NCBI GenBank assembly: GCA_020851115.1
Contig: JADZDJ010000160.1
Coordinates: forward strand, 1 to 54,378
Direction: 5' to 3'
DNA: 54,378 nucleotides
Origin: Pirellulales bacterium
Lineage (GTDB): Bacteria > Planctomycetota > Planctomycetia > Pirellulales > JADZDJ01
How positions within the stretch are numbered: position 1 is the stretch's first letter; the number at the start of each line of letters is the position of its first letter. Shown piece by piece: positions 45,077 to 53,833 of this stretch. Made by a program: the position numbers and the translations under genes. The notes beneath the pieces are model-generated. The model made no database searches. It was not told where the DNA came from and saw only the letters and a program-made list of their open reading frames with translations.

Positions 45077-46459
45077 TTAAGTTGCACGCAGTACTAGATT
45101 GGCCACTTGAATGCCGCTCGTAAGCGTGCCGACGATCCCAACGAAACCTTGGTCGGCGCCACAAACGAGCAGACCTTCGAGCGGAGTTTTCGCATCGTAC
45201 CTTTTTTGCGGCGCGCCGTACACGGCCCCACGATCGTGGCCAGTGTAGCGAACGATGGTCGTCGGGGTGAATGTGTCGTGAGCGATCATGTGATTGCGAA
45301 GATCGGGGATGAATTTAGCAGCGGCGACCAGTGTTTTTTCGTACCATTCGGCCTTCTGAGCCTGATATTCGTCGGGGCGAAGGGCCGACCAAGCTTGATA
45401 ATTCGCCAGCGCCGTGAGTCTCAGCCATCCTTCCGGCAACTGGGCGTCCCGGTAGCAAAAGTTGTTCGGCGTACAAATAATGCCGCTGCGTAGATCAACG
45501 AAGTCCTCTGGATTGGCATAATGAAAACGCTCGCTGTCGTTGTAAAACACGATCGTCTCGTTAAATCCAAGCTGCGTCGGCTGGCAATCGAGCGAACAAA
45601 TCGTTTCGACGAACGACAACTCTCCTGGCGTTTGGCGTGGCATTCGATCGGCCGGCAAATTGCATAGCCTCATCGTTTCATTCCAGCCTGCCGACGAAAG
45701 AATTTGCTTGGCATCGAGTTGTGTGCCGTCGTCAAGGATGACGCCGATTGCCTGCTGGTTGTCGCTGGCGATTTGCTTCACGCCGGATCGCAGTCGCAGT
45801 TGGCCACCTAGTTCTTTATACCGTCGAACAAGCTGTTTCAGAATCACGCGGATGCCGCCAAGCGGGCGCCCCAGACCTTCCAAGAAAATGGCGCGGAACA
45901 GCACGCTGAACTGACCAAATTCCATGTCGTGCTCGCGGGCATTGCCGTAGAACATCACCGGGCAGAGTAGCATTTCCACGAGTAGCGGCTCGGAGATGAT
46001 GGAGGACAAAATTTCGCGAGTCGATGCGGCAGCCCGCGGCGCCATCAATTCGTCGTAGTCGAGAATCTCGCCGAGCAACCGCTCGTAATGGTCAAGCTGC
46101 GTGGGAAAAGCGCGTGCTATTTCTGCCTTTAGCAGGGCTGGATCGTTATGGAACCGTAGCTGAACGTCGGGAAAAACGATGACCGATCCTTGCTGCTGGG
46201 CCAGGGCAAAATCATCCCATTTCAGCCGAAGCTGCCGCAACAGCCGCGGCAGGGGGCCTTGCTTCGCGTCGCGCGCAGCATAATTTGTGACGGCGTGCAA
46301 GCCAACGTCGTAGTTGCGATCGTTCAGCCGATAGTACGAATTCAGCCCGCCGATCGCATAGTGCCGTTCGAGAATGCAGACCGACTGGCCAAACATCGCC
46401 AATCGGATGCCTGCGGCAAGTCCCGACATGCCGGCACCAATGATGATCGAGTCGTACAT
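45077..46459 (-). CDS. CrtI/phytoene-desaturase-like FAD-dependent oxidoreductase (first of two)
   Basis: The frame begins at 46504; ATG 46459 (MYDSIIIGAGMSGLAAGIRL) puts the FAD motif at the very N terminus, as usual, giving 460 residues. VCILERHYAIGGLNSYYRL follows. FLEGLGRPLGGIRVILKQLV matches the second conserved block, and LLVCGADQGFVGIVGTLTSG the C-terminal FAD contact. It differs clearly from its neighbour along most of its length, so the two are not a recent duplication and probably do different steps or form a heteromer. It lies 133 bases upstream of the second copy and follows the ACP gene by about 100 bases. Confidence 0.88.
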   Translation of the reverse strand: MYDSIIIGAGMSGLAAGIRLAMFGQSVCILERHYAIGGLNSYYRLNDRNYDVGLHAVTNYAARDAKQGPLPRLLRQLRLKWDDFALAQQQGSVIVFPDVQLRFHNDPALLKAEIARAFPTQLDHYERLLGEILDYDELMAPRAAASTREILSSIISEPLLVEMLLCPVMFYGNAREHDMEFGQFSVLFRAIFLEGLGRPLGGIRVILKQLVRRYKELGGQLRLRSGVKQIASDNQQAIGVILDDGTQLDAKQILSSAGWNETMRLCNLPADRMPRQTPGELSFVETICSLDCQPTQLGFNETIVFYNDSERFHYANPEDFVDLRSGIICTPNNFCYRDAQLPEGWLRLTALANYQAWSALRPDEYQAQKAEWYEKTLVAAAKFIPDLRNHMIAHDTFTPTTIVRYTGHDRGAVYGAPQKRYDAKTPLEGLLVCGADQGFVGIVGTLTSGIQVANLVLRAT

Positions 46460-46564
46460 GGCAGCGTTGAATCGCTCGGGAGTCGGCATCAAAGCCGCCG
46501 ACACTTAAAGAAAGCCCTTGGCTGCGTCGATTCCCGCCTTTGCTGTGTGTTCGATCAACGGTGC

Positions 46565-46825
46565 TCAGGCTTGCTGCAAATCGCGCATGAGTGGTTCGAG
46601 ATACTTTACCGTGCCTGAAAGCGTGGCAAGATGGATGTAGTCGTCCTCGGGGATTTGAATGCGATGCCGCTTGCGCAGTTCCATCACAATGTCGAGAAAA
46701 TCCATGCTATCAAGTTCGATTTGCTCGCGCAGCGGCTTGTTGTCGTCGAGGCTCGACAAATCTTCATCAGGCACGATGTCTGATAGAATATCAATGATTT
46801 CGTCGCGTATTTCAGGGGAATTCAT
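46565..46825 (-). CDS. Acyl carrier protein
   Basis: An 86-residue acidic helical protein. IELDSMDFLDIVMELRKRH contains the DSM/DSL phosphopantetheine site with Ser40. The N terminus (MNSPEIRDEIIDILSDIVPD) and the total length fit ACPs, but the sequence after the serine is not that of a canonical AcpP (for example MDFLDIVM rather than LDTVELVM), which suggests a specialised carrier for this cluster. It sits between FabF and the first CrtI-like gene, all on the minus strand. Confidence 0.93.
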   Translation of the reverse strand: MNSPEIRDEIIDILSDIVPDEDLSSLDDNKPLREQIELDSMDFLDIVMELRKRHRIQIPEDDYIHLATLSGTVKYLEPLMRDLQQA

Positions 46826-47009
46826 GGGTCGCTCGTGATACTAAAAAAAGTTTACCGCGAAGTGTTTCTTGGTCAGTGATTGGTTGGCGTTTTTGAAATA
46901 ATCGTACCGGCCACTGGAAGCCATCGTTACGATCTGCGGTCAATGAATTCACAATTCTTCAAGATCGATTTCTATCACCACCGACAATGGACGACTGGCC
47001 ACGGACGAA

Positions 47010-48251
47010 TCACACCTTCTTGATAATTACCACCGAATTGATTCCAAGCATCCCGAAAGAATTGTTCAGAATCGTTCCGACGCGGTTTCGTTCTTGCGGA
47101 TCGCCGGCGACCAGTCCTTCAAGGAGGCATTCGGGATCGGGACGTTCGAGATTAATGGTCGAATGACACACCCCATCGTCGAAAGCCGAAATGTTTCCAG
47201 CCAATTCCAGTGCGCCAGCCGCCCCCATGGCGTGTCCAATGAAACTCTTCGTATTATTGAACCGCACTCGATCGCTGCCGCCGAACACTTTTCGGAGCGC
47301 TTCGCATTCTTGGACGTCGCCTGACATGGTGCCCGTGGCATGCGTGCTGACAATGTCTATTTCGTCGGCCGACATGCCGCAGCGCTTGAGGGCACTTTGA
47401 ACACACTCCGCTTGACGATCTGGATTTGGCATGACGAAATCGCTGGCATCGCTGTTGATCGCCCAACCGACGACTTCGCCATAAATCTTTGCCCCGCGGT
47501 CCACTGCGTCGCTCATTCGCTCGAGCACGTACAAGCAGCCCCCTTCGGCGACCACAATGCCATTGCGATCAGCATCAAACGGACGTGAGGCTTTGGTCGG
47601 GTCGTCGTGCGCGGCCAGCGCCCCCTGGGCTTTGAAACTCGCAAAAATGCCAAACGTATGTATACTCTCCGACACACCGCCCGCCAGCGCCACGTCGCAC
47701 TCGCCGAGCAGCAGCATCTGCGCGCCTTGAATCAGTCCCGCGTTTCCCGCCGCGCAGGCCGCTCCAATCGTGTAATGTGGTCCTGTGATGCCCAGATTCA
47801 GTGAAATTTCTCCCGCCGGATTGTTGGCGACTGTTCGTGGATTGTGGTGGTGCGACCAAAACTTCGTGTCGTAGTCGAATGATTTCAATTGAAAAATTTC
47901 GTTCTCGGTCTCAACATTGCCGTGTTCGGTAACACCGATGTAGATGCCAACCACCGATTTATCAATATTCGGCCAATCCAACCCCGAATCGACGATCGCT
48001 TCGTGGGCACAGTAAATCCCAATACTGCCGGCTCTTGTGCCGCGGCGGACCTCCTTTTTCTTTTGATGACGCAGTTCGTCGAAATCACACACACCGGCCA
48101 CGGTTTTTCCCACATAGCGAATATCGTAACTCCGCACTCCGCTACGGCCAGCCAGCAAATTGTGCCTGAATTCGCGCAAGGAATTCGCACCCGGCGCGGT
48201 CAACCCAACTCCAGTAATAACAATCCTTTGGGTATCGGACCGGGCAATCAT
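47010..48251 (-). CDS. fabF: Beta-ketoacyl-ACP synthase (FabF/KAS II type)
   Basis: A 413-residue thiolase-fold condensing enzyme. The catalytic Cys166 lies in YTIGAACAAGNAGLIQGA, the first His in VSTHATGTMSGD and the second in NNTKSFIGHAMGAAGALEL, so the Cys-His-His triad is complete and it is not a chain-length-factor type. FDADRNGIVVAEGGCLYVLE is also diagnostic. It elongates acyl-ACP with malonyl-ACP. It is the first gene of the minus-strand lipid cluster, with 480 bases of upstream sequence likely to hold the promoter, and 184 bases before the ACP gene. Confidence 0.93.
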   Translation of the reverse strand: MIARSDTQRIVITGVGLTAPGANSLREFRHNLLAGRSGVRSYDIRYVGKTVAGVCDFDELRHQKKKEVRRGTRAGSIGIYCAHEAIVDSGLDWPNIDKSVVGIYIGVTEHGNVETENEIFQLKSFDYDTKFWSHHHNPRTVANNPAGEISLNLGITGPHYTIGAACAAGNAGLIQGAQMLLLGECDVALAGGVSESIHTFGIFASFKAQGALAAHDDPTKASRPFDADRNGIVVAEGGCLYVLERMSDAVDRGAKIYGEVVGWAINSDASDFVMPNPDRQAECVQSALKRCGMSADEIDIVSTHATGTMSGDVQECEALRKVFGGSDRVRFNNTKSFIGHAMGAAGALELAGNISAFDDGVCHSTINLERPDPECLLEGLVAGDPQERNRVGTILNNSFGMLGINSVVIIKKV

Positions 48252-48730
48252 TCAAGGCGGGTTCCGTATTTTCCTTCGCTATCGGGCAAACCTTGGAAAT
48301 TACCGAAGAATCCGCTTGATGACAAGTATGTGAACTCGCCGTGAGGGATGCGATTTAGAGGTTACAGGGCTAGCAATGACAACTCCCGGCCAAAATTGCC
48401 GTGATAAACTCGTTGTCGGTGTTCACAACCAACACTGAATCCCATCCGAAAATGCTCGTACGACCAAATTCGACTTTTGAAATTTCACACTACCAAGCGA
48501 GCCAAATACATTTTCTGCGCGTGAATAAGGGAAGGATGGGGTAATTGCGACGACACCGCCAGCACTCATTTGCTTACAGAATTGACGTCAATTTGCCGCT
48601 TTTCCAATGAATTTGAGAAAGAAATAGCCCTGAAGCAAATCGAACGAGGCTTTTGGCTGCAATAACTCGCCTTGCCGCCCCCCCCTCGTCTTCGACTTGC
48701 AACCTGCTTTCACGCGATGCAATTTCATGG
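48252..48730. other. Intergenic stretch upstream of the lipid cluster
   Basis: About 480 bases between the PAP2 phosphatase stop and the FabF start, both minus strand. No gene was recognised. It is the likely control region for the FabF-ACP-CrtI-CrtI-FabZ-FabI run; no operator or promoter could be defined by eye. Confidence 0.4.
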
Positions 48731-49480
48731 TTATTCAGCGAGGTGGGGCGATGGCAGCGACTCCTGCCTAAATCTCGGAGCGTCAAATCGATCGAAAAAC
48801 CTGGAAAGTAACCCTCCTGGCAAGACCGCTGCGGCACAAAGCCAGCCCAGGGCCGCACCCCACAGGGTATCACTCAAATAATGGTATCCGCTAACCATTC
48901 GCTGCATGGCTGCCAAAATGGCAAAACTGGCAAAGAGCCATTTGCCTCGCGGTATCAACCATGACAAACCTACGGCCAAGGCGAAAGCGCTTGTTGTGTG
49001 TCCCGAAGGAAATGCTTGACCAGCGCTTCCGGCCGACGTAAGCGGCAGCCATCCATCGAAGGTTTGAAACACGGAAATATTCAGATCGAACAGTTTCAGC
49101 GGCCTGCGTCGAGCCAAGGCCATTTTGAGCAAATTGGCGACAACTCCGGCAAAAACCCAGCCAGATGCAATCCGCACCAATCCACGCCGACGCTCTGGGG
49201 CCAAGACCGAAACGGCGATCAAAATCGCCAGAAAGCCATAGCCGTGTGCGAATACTTCGGCGAGGTCAAAGAGTTTCTTGATTTCGTCCGGGACGAAGCC
49301 GCTGTCGATCAGTCGCGCCAGCGGCATGTCCACCGCCATCGCAGCAACTCCTAACATGGCCAGCATCGCTGGAACGCCAAATTGGAAGGTGACTCCACGC
49401 GGTTGCCGTGATGGCAATAAATCGAGGCTTGCCACATGACTTGCGTCTCGTCGGAGTTGCGGCTGCAAAAGCGAGGGCAT
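48731..49480 (-). CDS. PAP2-family phosphatase, membrane-bound
   Basis: The start is ATG 49480 (MPSLLQPQLRRDASH), giving 249 residues; the frame extends upstream, but that part is not membrane-like. Several hydrophobic helices surround the three phosphatase motifs: KMALARRRP (K-x6-RP), PSGHTTSAF (PSGH) and SGYHYLSDTLWGA (SR-x5-H-x3-D variant, here G-Y-H-x3-D). Such enzymes dephosphorylate phosphatidic acid, undecaprenyl pyrophosphate or related lipids. It is upstream of the FabF cluster on the same strand, 480 bases away, and could contribute to lipid assembly, though that is inference. Confidence 0.9.
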   Translation of the reverse strand: MPSLLQPQLRRDASHVASLDLLPSRQPRGVTFQFGVPAMLAMLGVAAMAVDMPLARLIDSGFVPDEIKKLFDLAEVFAHGYGFLAILIAVSVLAPERRRGLVRIASGWVFAGVVANLLKMALARRRPLKLFDLNISVFQTFDGWLPLTSAGSAGQAFPSGHTTSAFALAVGLSWLIPRGKWLFASFAILAAMQRMVSGYHYLSDTLWGAALGWLCAAAVLPGGLLSRFFDRFDAPRFRQESLPSPHLAE

Positions 49481-49673
49481 TTGAGGTTCCTGTTCGCGGT
49501 ATTCGGGCCAACAGAATAGCAAGGTTTGTAGTCGATCGGAACGCCAAAATCGCGCGGTTTTTGGCCGTTTTCTGGTCCTCGCATTCAGCCAAAAGGTTGG
49601 TTGAGATCGCCTAACCGCGATGCTACGATGCCATGAAGCCCCAAGCTCTGTTGGCAACTCTCTTTTTCAAGGG

Positions 49674-50579
49674 ATGACTCTCGTGATCCATCTCGGACAC
49701 CATGCAATACGGTCACTGTGCTTTGCCCTGATTTGCAGCTCGCTGTTGACCACTAACTGGTCCGCAGCCGATGATTCGACGAATCGGCCCAACAAAGCGG
49801 TTCGAATTCTCTTCGTTACCCAAAGTTTCGGCTATAAGCACGGTTCCGTCACGCGAAACTCAGATCCCTATTCTCCGGCCGAAAAGGCGATGATCGATTT
49901 AGGAGGTTCGAGCGGTCTGTTTCGGGTCGATTGTACGCAAGATGTGGCAAGAGCACTGACCAAAGAGAGCTTGGAAAATTATGACATCGTGATGTTCTAC
50001 ACCACAGGGCCGCGCGACAAATGGCCCCTCGACGATGCCACGCTCGAATACTTTCTCGGCGACTGGGTGAAACAAAAGGGGCACGGATTCATTGGCGTCC
50101 ATTCGGCGGCTGACACCATGGCCGACTATCGACCATATTGGGAAATGCTGGGCGGTTCGTTCAATGGTCATCCCTGGACCGAAAGTGAAAAGGTCACGGT
50201 CACCGTCCACGAACCCAATCATCCGATTTGCAAGCCGTGGGGCGAGGAATTTGAAATCCAGGAAGAAATCTATCAGTTCAAAAACTGGCAGCCCGAAAAA
50301 GTCCGCGTGCTAATGAGTTTGAACATGGATAAGACCGCTATCAAAAAGCCTTATCACGTGCCCATTGCTTGGTGCAAACAATACGGCGACGGCAAGGTTT
50401 TCCATATGAGCCTGGGGCACAATGAAGCCGTTTGGGCCGACCCACGCTACCAGCAGTCGCTGCTGGGGGGCATCAAATGGATTCTCGGCCTGGAAAATGG
50501 CAATTCAGCGCCCAATCCAGAGTTGGACACGAAAGAAAACGAAAAGGCCAAAGCTGCCGTCGAAGCCGCTCAAAAATAG
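49674..50579 (+). CDS. Secreted ThuA-domain protein
   Basis: ATG 49674 (MTLVIHLGHHAIRSLCFALI) gives a signal-peptide-bearing protein of 301 residues; the frame opens at 49620. The ThuA domain (class I glutamine amidotransferase-like fold) shows RILFVTQSFGYKHGSVTRNS, DIVMFYTTGPRDKWPLDD, GHGFIGVHSAADTMADYRPY, FNGHPWTE and DGKVFHMSLGHNEAVWAD. ThuA is linked to trehalose or disaccharide metabolism, and in planctomycetes such proteins are common and exported. It ends in a charged Lys/Glu/Ala-rich tail. It is divergent from the PAP2 gene. Confidence 0.92.
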   Translation: MTLVIHLGHHAIRSLCFALICSSLLTTNWSAADDSTNRPNKAVRILFVTQSFGYKHGSVTRNSDPYSPAEKAMIDLGGSSGLFRVDCTQDVARALTKESLENYDIVMFYTTGPRDKWPLDDATLEYFLGDWVKQKGHGFIGVHSAADTMADYRPYWEMLGGSFNGHPWTESEKVTVTVHEPNHPICKPWGEEFEIQEEIYQFKNWQPEKVRVLMSLNMDKTAIKKPYHVPIAWCKQYGDGKVFHMSLGHNEAVWADPRYQQSLLGGIKWILGLENGNSAPNPELDTKENEKAKAAVEAAQK

Positions 50580-50638
50580 TCAAATCGCAGCGTTACACGC
50601 TCGTTTCACGCGATGCTCGGCCATTGAGTAGGATTGTA

Positions 50639-50884
50639 GGAGCGGCGTCGTTGTCGTACGGTTTGCTCCTGCTCGATCTGGCGCTGCCCGCCGTCGATGA
50701 ATTCGAGAGCTTACGGGCGGTGCGTAAGGCCAAACCGACATAGCCGGTCATCATCCTCACCAATCGCGGCGAAGAGCACGCCCGCGTCGCTGGCTTGCGG
50801 CTTGGCGCAGATGACTATGTCATCAAGCCGTTCGGTGTCGAGGAACTGCTCGCCCGCGTCAAAGCCGTACTCAGCCTGCCTCCT
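50639..50884 (+). pseudogene. Remnant of a response-regulator receiver domain with internal stop
   Basis: In one plus-strand frame SYGLLLLDLALPAVDEFESL (phosphoacceptor strand) is followed by RAVRKAKPT, then an in-frame TAG at 50741-50743, then [20 protein letters not shown] and [19 protein letters not shown], which are the last strands of a receiver domain with the conserved Lys-Pro-Phe. The N-terminal third, including the acidic pair, is absent and no output domain follows. The frame stays open and runs into tyrS, but nothing suggests a fusion. Best read as a decaying OmpR-type regulator. Confidence 0.75.
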
Positions 50885-51091
50885 CTTGGGTTGCACTTTT
50901 CCCGAAGATCGGCAAACTTGAGGGCAAACCCCTTGGGTGGAACCGCTAGGTGGCACTGCCAACCGCAACCTGTTCGTGCCAAACATCAAACAGCCATCGA
51001 ACAATTTTGGATTTTTCGCCGCACACGGAGGGAATTTGCTTGCCCAGGCTATTCGTTTCTATTGCCATTCCTCCATCATCATCGAACACGA

Positions 51092-52375
51092 ATGAACGAC
51101 ATCATTCAGGACTTGAGTTGGCGCGGCCTGATTCACCAATCGACCGACGAGCCAAAGTTACGTGCTTGGCTAGTTGAAAAAAGCCGCTCGCTCTACGCTG
51201 GATTCGACCCCACGGCAGATAGTCTGCATGTGGGGCACCTCATGGCGTTGATGATCCTGCGGCGGTTTCAGCGGACCGGACATCGACCAATTGCACTCGT
51301 CGGTGGTGCGACTGGCATGATCGGCGACCCCAGCGGCAAGAGCGAAGAGCGAAATCTGCTCAACAAGGACGTGCTCAACGCCAATGTTGCTGCCATGCAG
51401 CAGCAGATGCGAAGGTTCCTGGATTTTGATGGCGGCGCGTCGACGGCGGCGCAGATGGTCAATAACTTCGATTGGATGAGCCGTTTCAGCTACCTCGATT
51501 TTCTCCGCGATGTGGGCAAGCATTTTCCCGTGAATGTGATGTTGGCCAAGGACTCGGTCAAAGGCCGCCTCGACCGCGAAAGCGGGATCAGCTACACCGA
51601 GTTCAGCTATATGCTGCTGCAAGCCTACGATTTCGTCTACTTGAACGAAAACCACGCCTGCGAACTGCAAGTCGGCGGCAGCGATCAATGGGGCAACATC
51701 ACTGCCGGCATCGACCTTGCCCGCCGCATGCGCGGAACACAGCTCTATGGCATGACGTGTCCTCTGCTCACGAAGAGCGACGGCGGAAAAATGGGCAAGA
51801 CAGAAAGCGGGGCCGTGTGGCTCTCGGCCGAACGAACAAGCCCATACAAGTTCTACCAATATTGGATCAACGTCGATGATGCCGATGCGGGCAAGTGCTT
51901 GCGATTCCTCACGGAGTTGAGCCGCGAGGAAGTCGAATCGCTCGACGCCGCCCGCGCCAGTGACCCCGGTAAGCGCGACAGCCAACGCCGCCTGGCCGAA
52001 TCGCTGACAACATTGGTCCACGGCGACGCCGGTCTCAACACGGCCAAACGCGCGACTGAAATCTTCTTCGGCGCAGAAATCCGCCAGCTCAGCGACAACC
52101 AGCTCGCCGAAATATTCGCCGATGTCCCCAGCCGTGAACTGCCGCGCGACCGCCTTGCGGGTGAAGGACTCGCGTTGATCGACGCCCTTGCTGAAAGCGG
52201 CCTCGCAAAAAGCAAAAGCCAAGCCCGCCAAACCATCCAGCAAGGCGGGGCCTACGTCAACAATCTCCGCGTGGATTCGGTCGATGCCAAGCTCACCTCT
52301 GGGGATCTTGCAAGCGAAACGGTCATCGTCCTGCGCAGCGGTAAAAAGTCTTACGCCCTGCTGCGATTCGGCTAG
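51092..52375 (+). CDS. tyrS: Tyrosyl-tRNA synthetase
   Basis: A 427-residue class I synthetase starting [20 protein letters not shown] at 51092; the open frame continues upstream into a receiver remnant but has no start of the right kind there. The TyrS motifs are [20 protein letters not shown] (HIGH variant HVGH), [37 protein letters not shown], and [12 protein letters not shown] (KMSKS variant). The C-terminal S4 domain is at about residues 360-427 ([20 protein letters not shown]). It charges tRNA-Tyr. It lies close to a tRNA-His gene on the opposite strand. Confidence 0.97.
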   Translation: MNDIIQDLSWRGLIHQSTDEPKLRAWLVEKSRSLYAGFDPTADSLHVGHLMALMILRRFQRTGHRPIALVGGATGMIGDPSGKSEERNLLNKDVLNANVAAMQQQMRRFLDFDGGASTAAQMVNNFDWMSRFSYLDFLRDVGKHFPVNVMLAKDSVKGRLDRESGISYTEFSYMLLQAYDFVYLNENHACELQVGGSDQWGNITAGIDLARRMRGTQLYGMTCPLLTKSDGGKMGKTESGAVWLSAERTSPYKFYQYWINVDDADAGKCLRFLTELSREEVESLDAARASDPGKRDSQRRLAESLTTLVHGDAGLNTAKRATEIFFGAEIRQLSDNQLAEIFADVPSRELPRDRLAGEGLALIDALAESGLAKSKSQARQTIQQGGAYVNNLRVDSVDAKLTSGDLASETVIVLRSGKKSYALLRFG

Positions 52376-52471
52376 AACACTCCACACGTTCTGCCGCGAG
52401 GAGTGGAGCGGCGTTGACACTACCTTTGCGACCCATTCGTCGCAATACACCTCGAAGAACTTAATAGCAGG

Positions 52472-52546
52472 GGTGGCTAACGGGACTTGAACCCGTGACC
52501 CCCAGATCCACAATCTGGTGCTCTAACCAACTGAGCTATAGCCACC
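52472..52546 (-). tRNA. tRNA-His (anticodon GTG)
   Basis: Reading the minus strand gives a full cloverleaf: acceptor GTGGCTA/TAGCCAC with an extra 5' G at -1 (52546) opposite C73, a D arm around AGCTCAGTTGGTTAGAGC, anticodon stem CCAGA/TCTGG with loop TTGTGGA (anticodon GTG), and a T arm with GGTTCAAGTCC. The additional 5' G paired with C73 is the histidine identity element. CCA is not encoded. Confidence 0.95.
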
Positions 52547-53248
52547 ATACCCTTACAGTATAAGGAGTTATGCCAGATTCGCTAGCGCGATTTTTCCTCC
52601 AAAGAACCAAAATTCTAGCCTACTCACCAATGCTTGTACCAAGTGGTGCGTGCATATCAAAGGGCAGCTTTGGCAACGAAACGCTGAAGGGTGCAGCCTG
52701 CGGTTTGCCTGGGTTGATGGACCAAACGCGTCGGAGAGGAGTACGTCGAATGGGACGAGGCGTTCGCGGACGCGTATCAATAATATCCCTTCCGCTTCCC
52801 GTACGACAACAGAGTTCCACCGCTCGGGTTTTGCAATTGGCGTGCATGAGGATAAATGGCGGGCGAATTCAAATCCACGATCGTCACGAAGCGACACGTA
52901 GCAAAAAGGCTCTGGAAAGCTCACGGCTGACGAGGTGAAAGAGGCGATGGTCAAAGAGTCCGACGCCTGCGATTTTTTTACTCGGCTGGGAATGGATTTT
53001 CCATCTGCATTCGCTTTCCAGCGCGCACCGAATGTTGCCGAAACTCAACGTGACAATTCCTTTTTGGCAACAATGTTCGGCAATGCATCACGACAAATTC
53101 CGCTCGTAAGTTGCGGTGTGACAAGAGGATTCGTCGCTGCGTCGGCCGCTGCTGCGGCTCTGGTCCGCTGATTGCGATCGTAGGTGTCTCCTCGGCGGCG
53201 CCAGATCCATTGGCCGTCGATCGAACCAATTGCGGAGACGAGCAACCG
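52547..53248. other. Gene-poor stretch next to tRNA-His
   Basis: About 700 bases with open frames on both strands (for example 52570-52938 plus and 52568-52954 minus) that show no recognisable domain, signal or composition of a real protein. It could hold decayed accessory DNA, in keeping with the RHS fragment further right, but nothing identifiable was seen. Confidence 0.4.
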
Positions 53249-53581
53249 ATGCGGTGGGTCGCGGCAATCCTGTTGGCACTCTTTGGGATGGGTTGGTTTG
53301 CCTGCCAGATCGAGCTAGCCACTGCGCAATCTACTCATTCGCGGCCCGACGACGGATGGAGGCGCACGACAAAGGGCTGGGAACGGTTGGTGGTGCTGCG
53401 AAAATCCGCTGCGCCGCCGGGCGCTGTGCCGCTATGGCAGTTGCATCCGCATCCATTCGTGACCACCTTACTGCTCGTGATGCTGTCGGTGCTTCTACTC
53501 GTGGCATCCGCCGGTGGAGCAATCTTTCCGTCGGACCTATCCTTGCGGCCCGCCGCAAAACGCACCGACAACGGGGCTTAG
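53249..53581 (+). CDS. Small exported or membrane protein, function unknown
   Basis: From ATG 53249 a 110-residue protein reads MRWVAAILLALFGMGWFACQ, a strong N-terminal hydrophobic segment (signal peptide or helix), then DDGWRRTTKGWERLVVLR, then a second helix TTLLLVMLSVLLLVASAGGA and a basic tail. The DGWRRTxxGWE stretch is reminiscent of small planctomycete membrane proteins, but I cannot name the family. The longer frame from 53111 has a less plausible start. Two membrane passes are inferred from hydrophobicity only. Confidence 0.55.
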   Translation: MRWVAAILLALFGMGWFACQIELATAQSTHSRPDDGWRRTTKGWERLVVLRKSAAPPGAVPLWQLHPHPFVTTLLLVMLSVLLLVASAGGAIFPSDLSLRPAAKRTDNGA

Positions 53582-53833
53582 AATGCTCCCAAAACTGGGA
53601 GGCTGTGCCGATGCAAAAAAATAAAGGTCTTCGCCAGAAGTTGTGGTTGAAATAGGTCAGAATTGGCAAGGATAGAAAAGCACTGTCATGGGCAAGTTTG
53701 CGAGTTGAGTGATGCGCGCACGCTGAGCGCAACGACCTTACGGTAGTTTTTCGCGAACTCGCCCGCCGCCGACGAATCGGTTGCCAGGCACGCTCGGCCA
53801 GCAGAAAGGGGTTCGTTCTCGCCACGAGTGGTA

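Noticed and set aside
50795-52375. Receiver-TyrS fusion protein
   Set aside because: The receiver part is cut by a stop at 50741-50743 and lacks its N terminus; TyrS has a proper ATG at 51092 with the normal N terminus.
51170-52513. 447-residue open frame antisense to tyrS
   Set aside because: It is the mirror of a well-conserved tyrS gene, has no recognisable domain, and such long antisense frames are common in GC-rich genes.
52568-52954. Open frames on both strands right of tRNA-His as genes
   Set aside because: Neither strand gives a recognisable motif, and the two frames cover almost the same bases.
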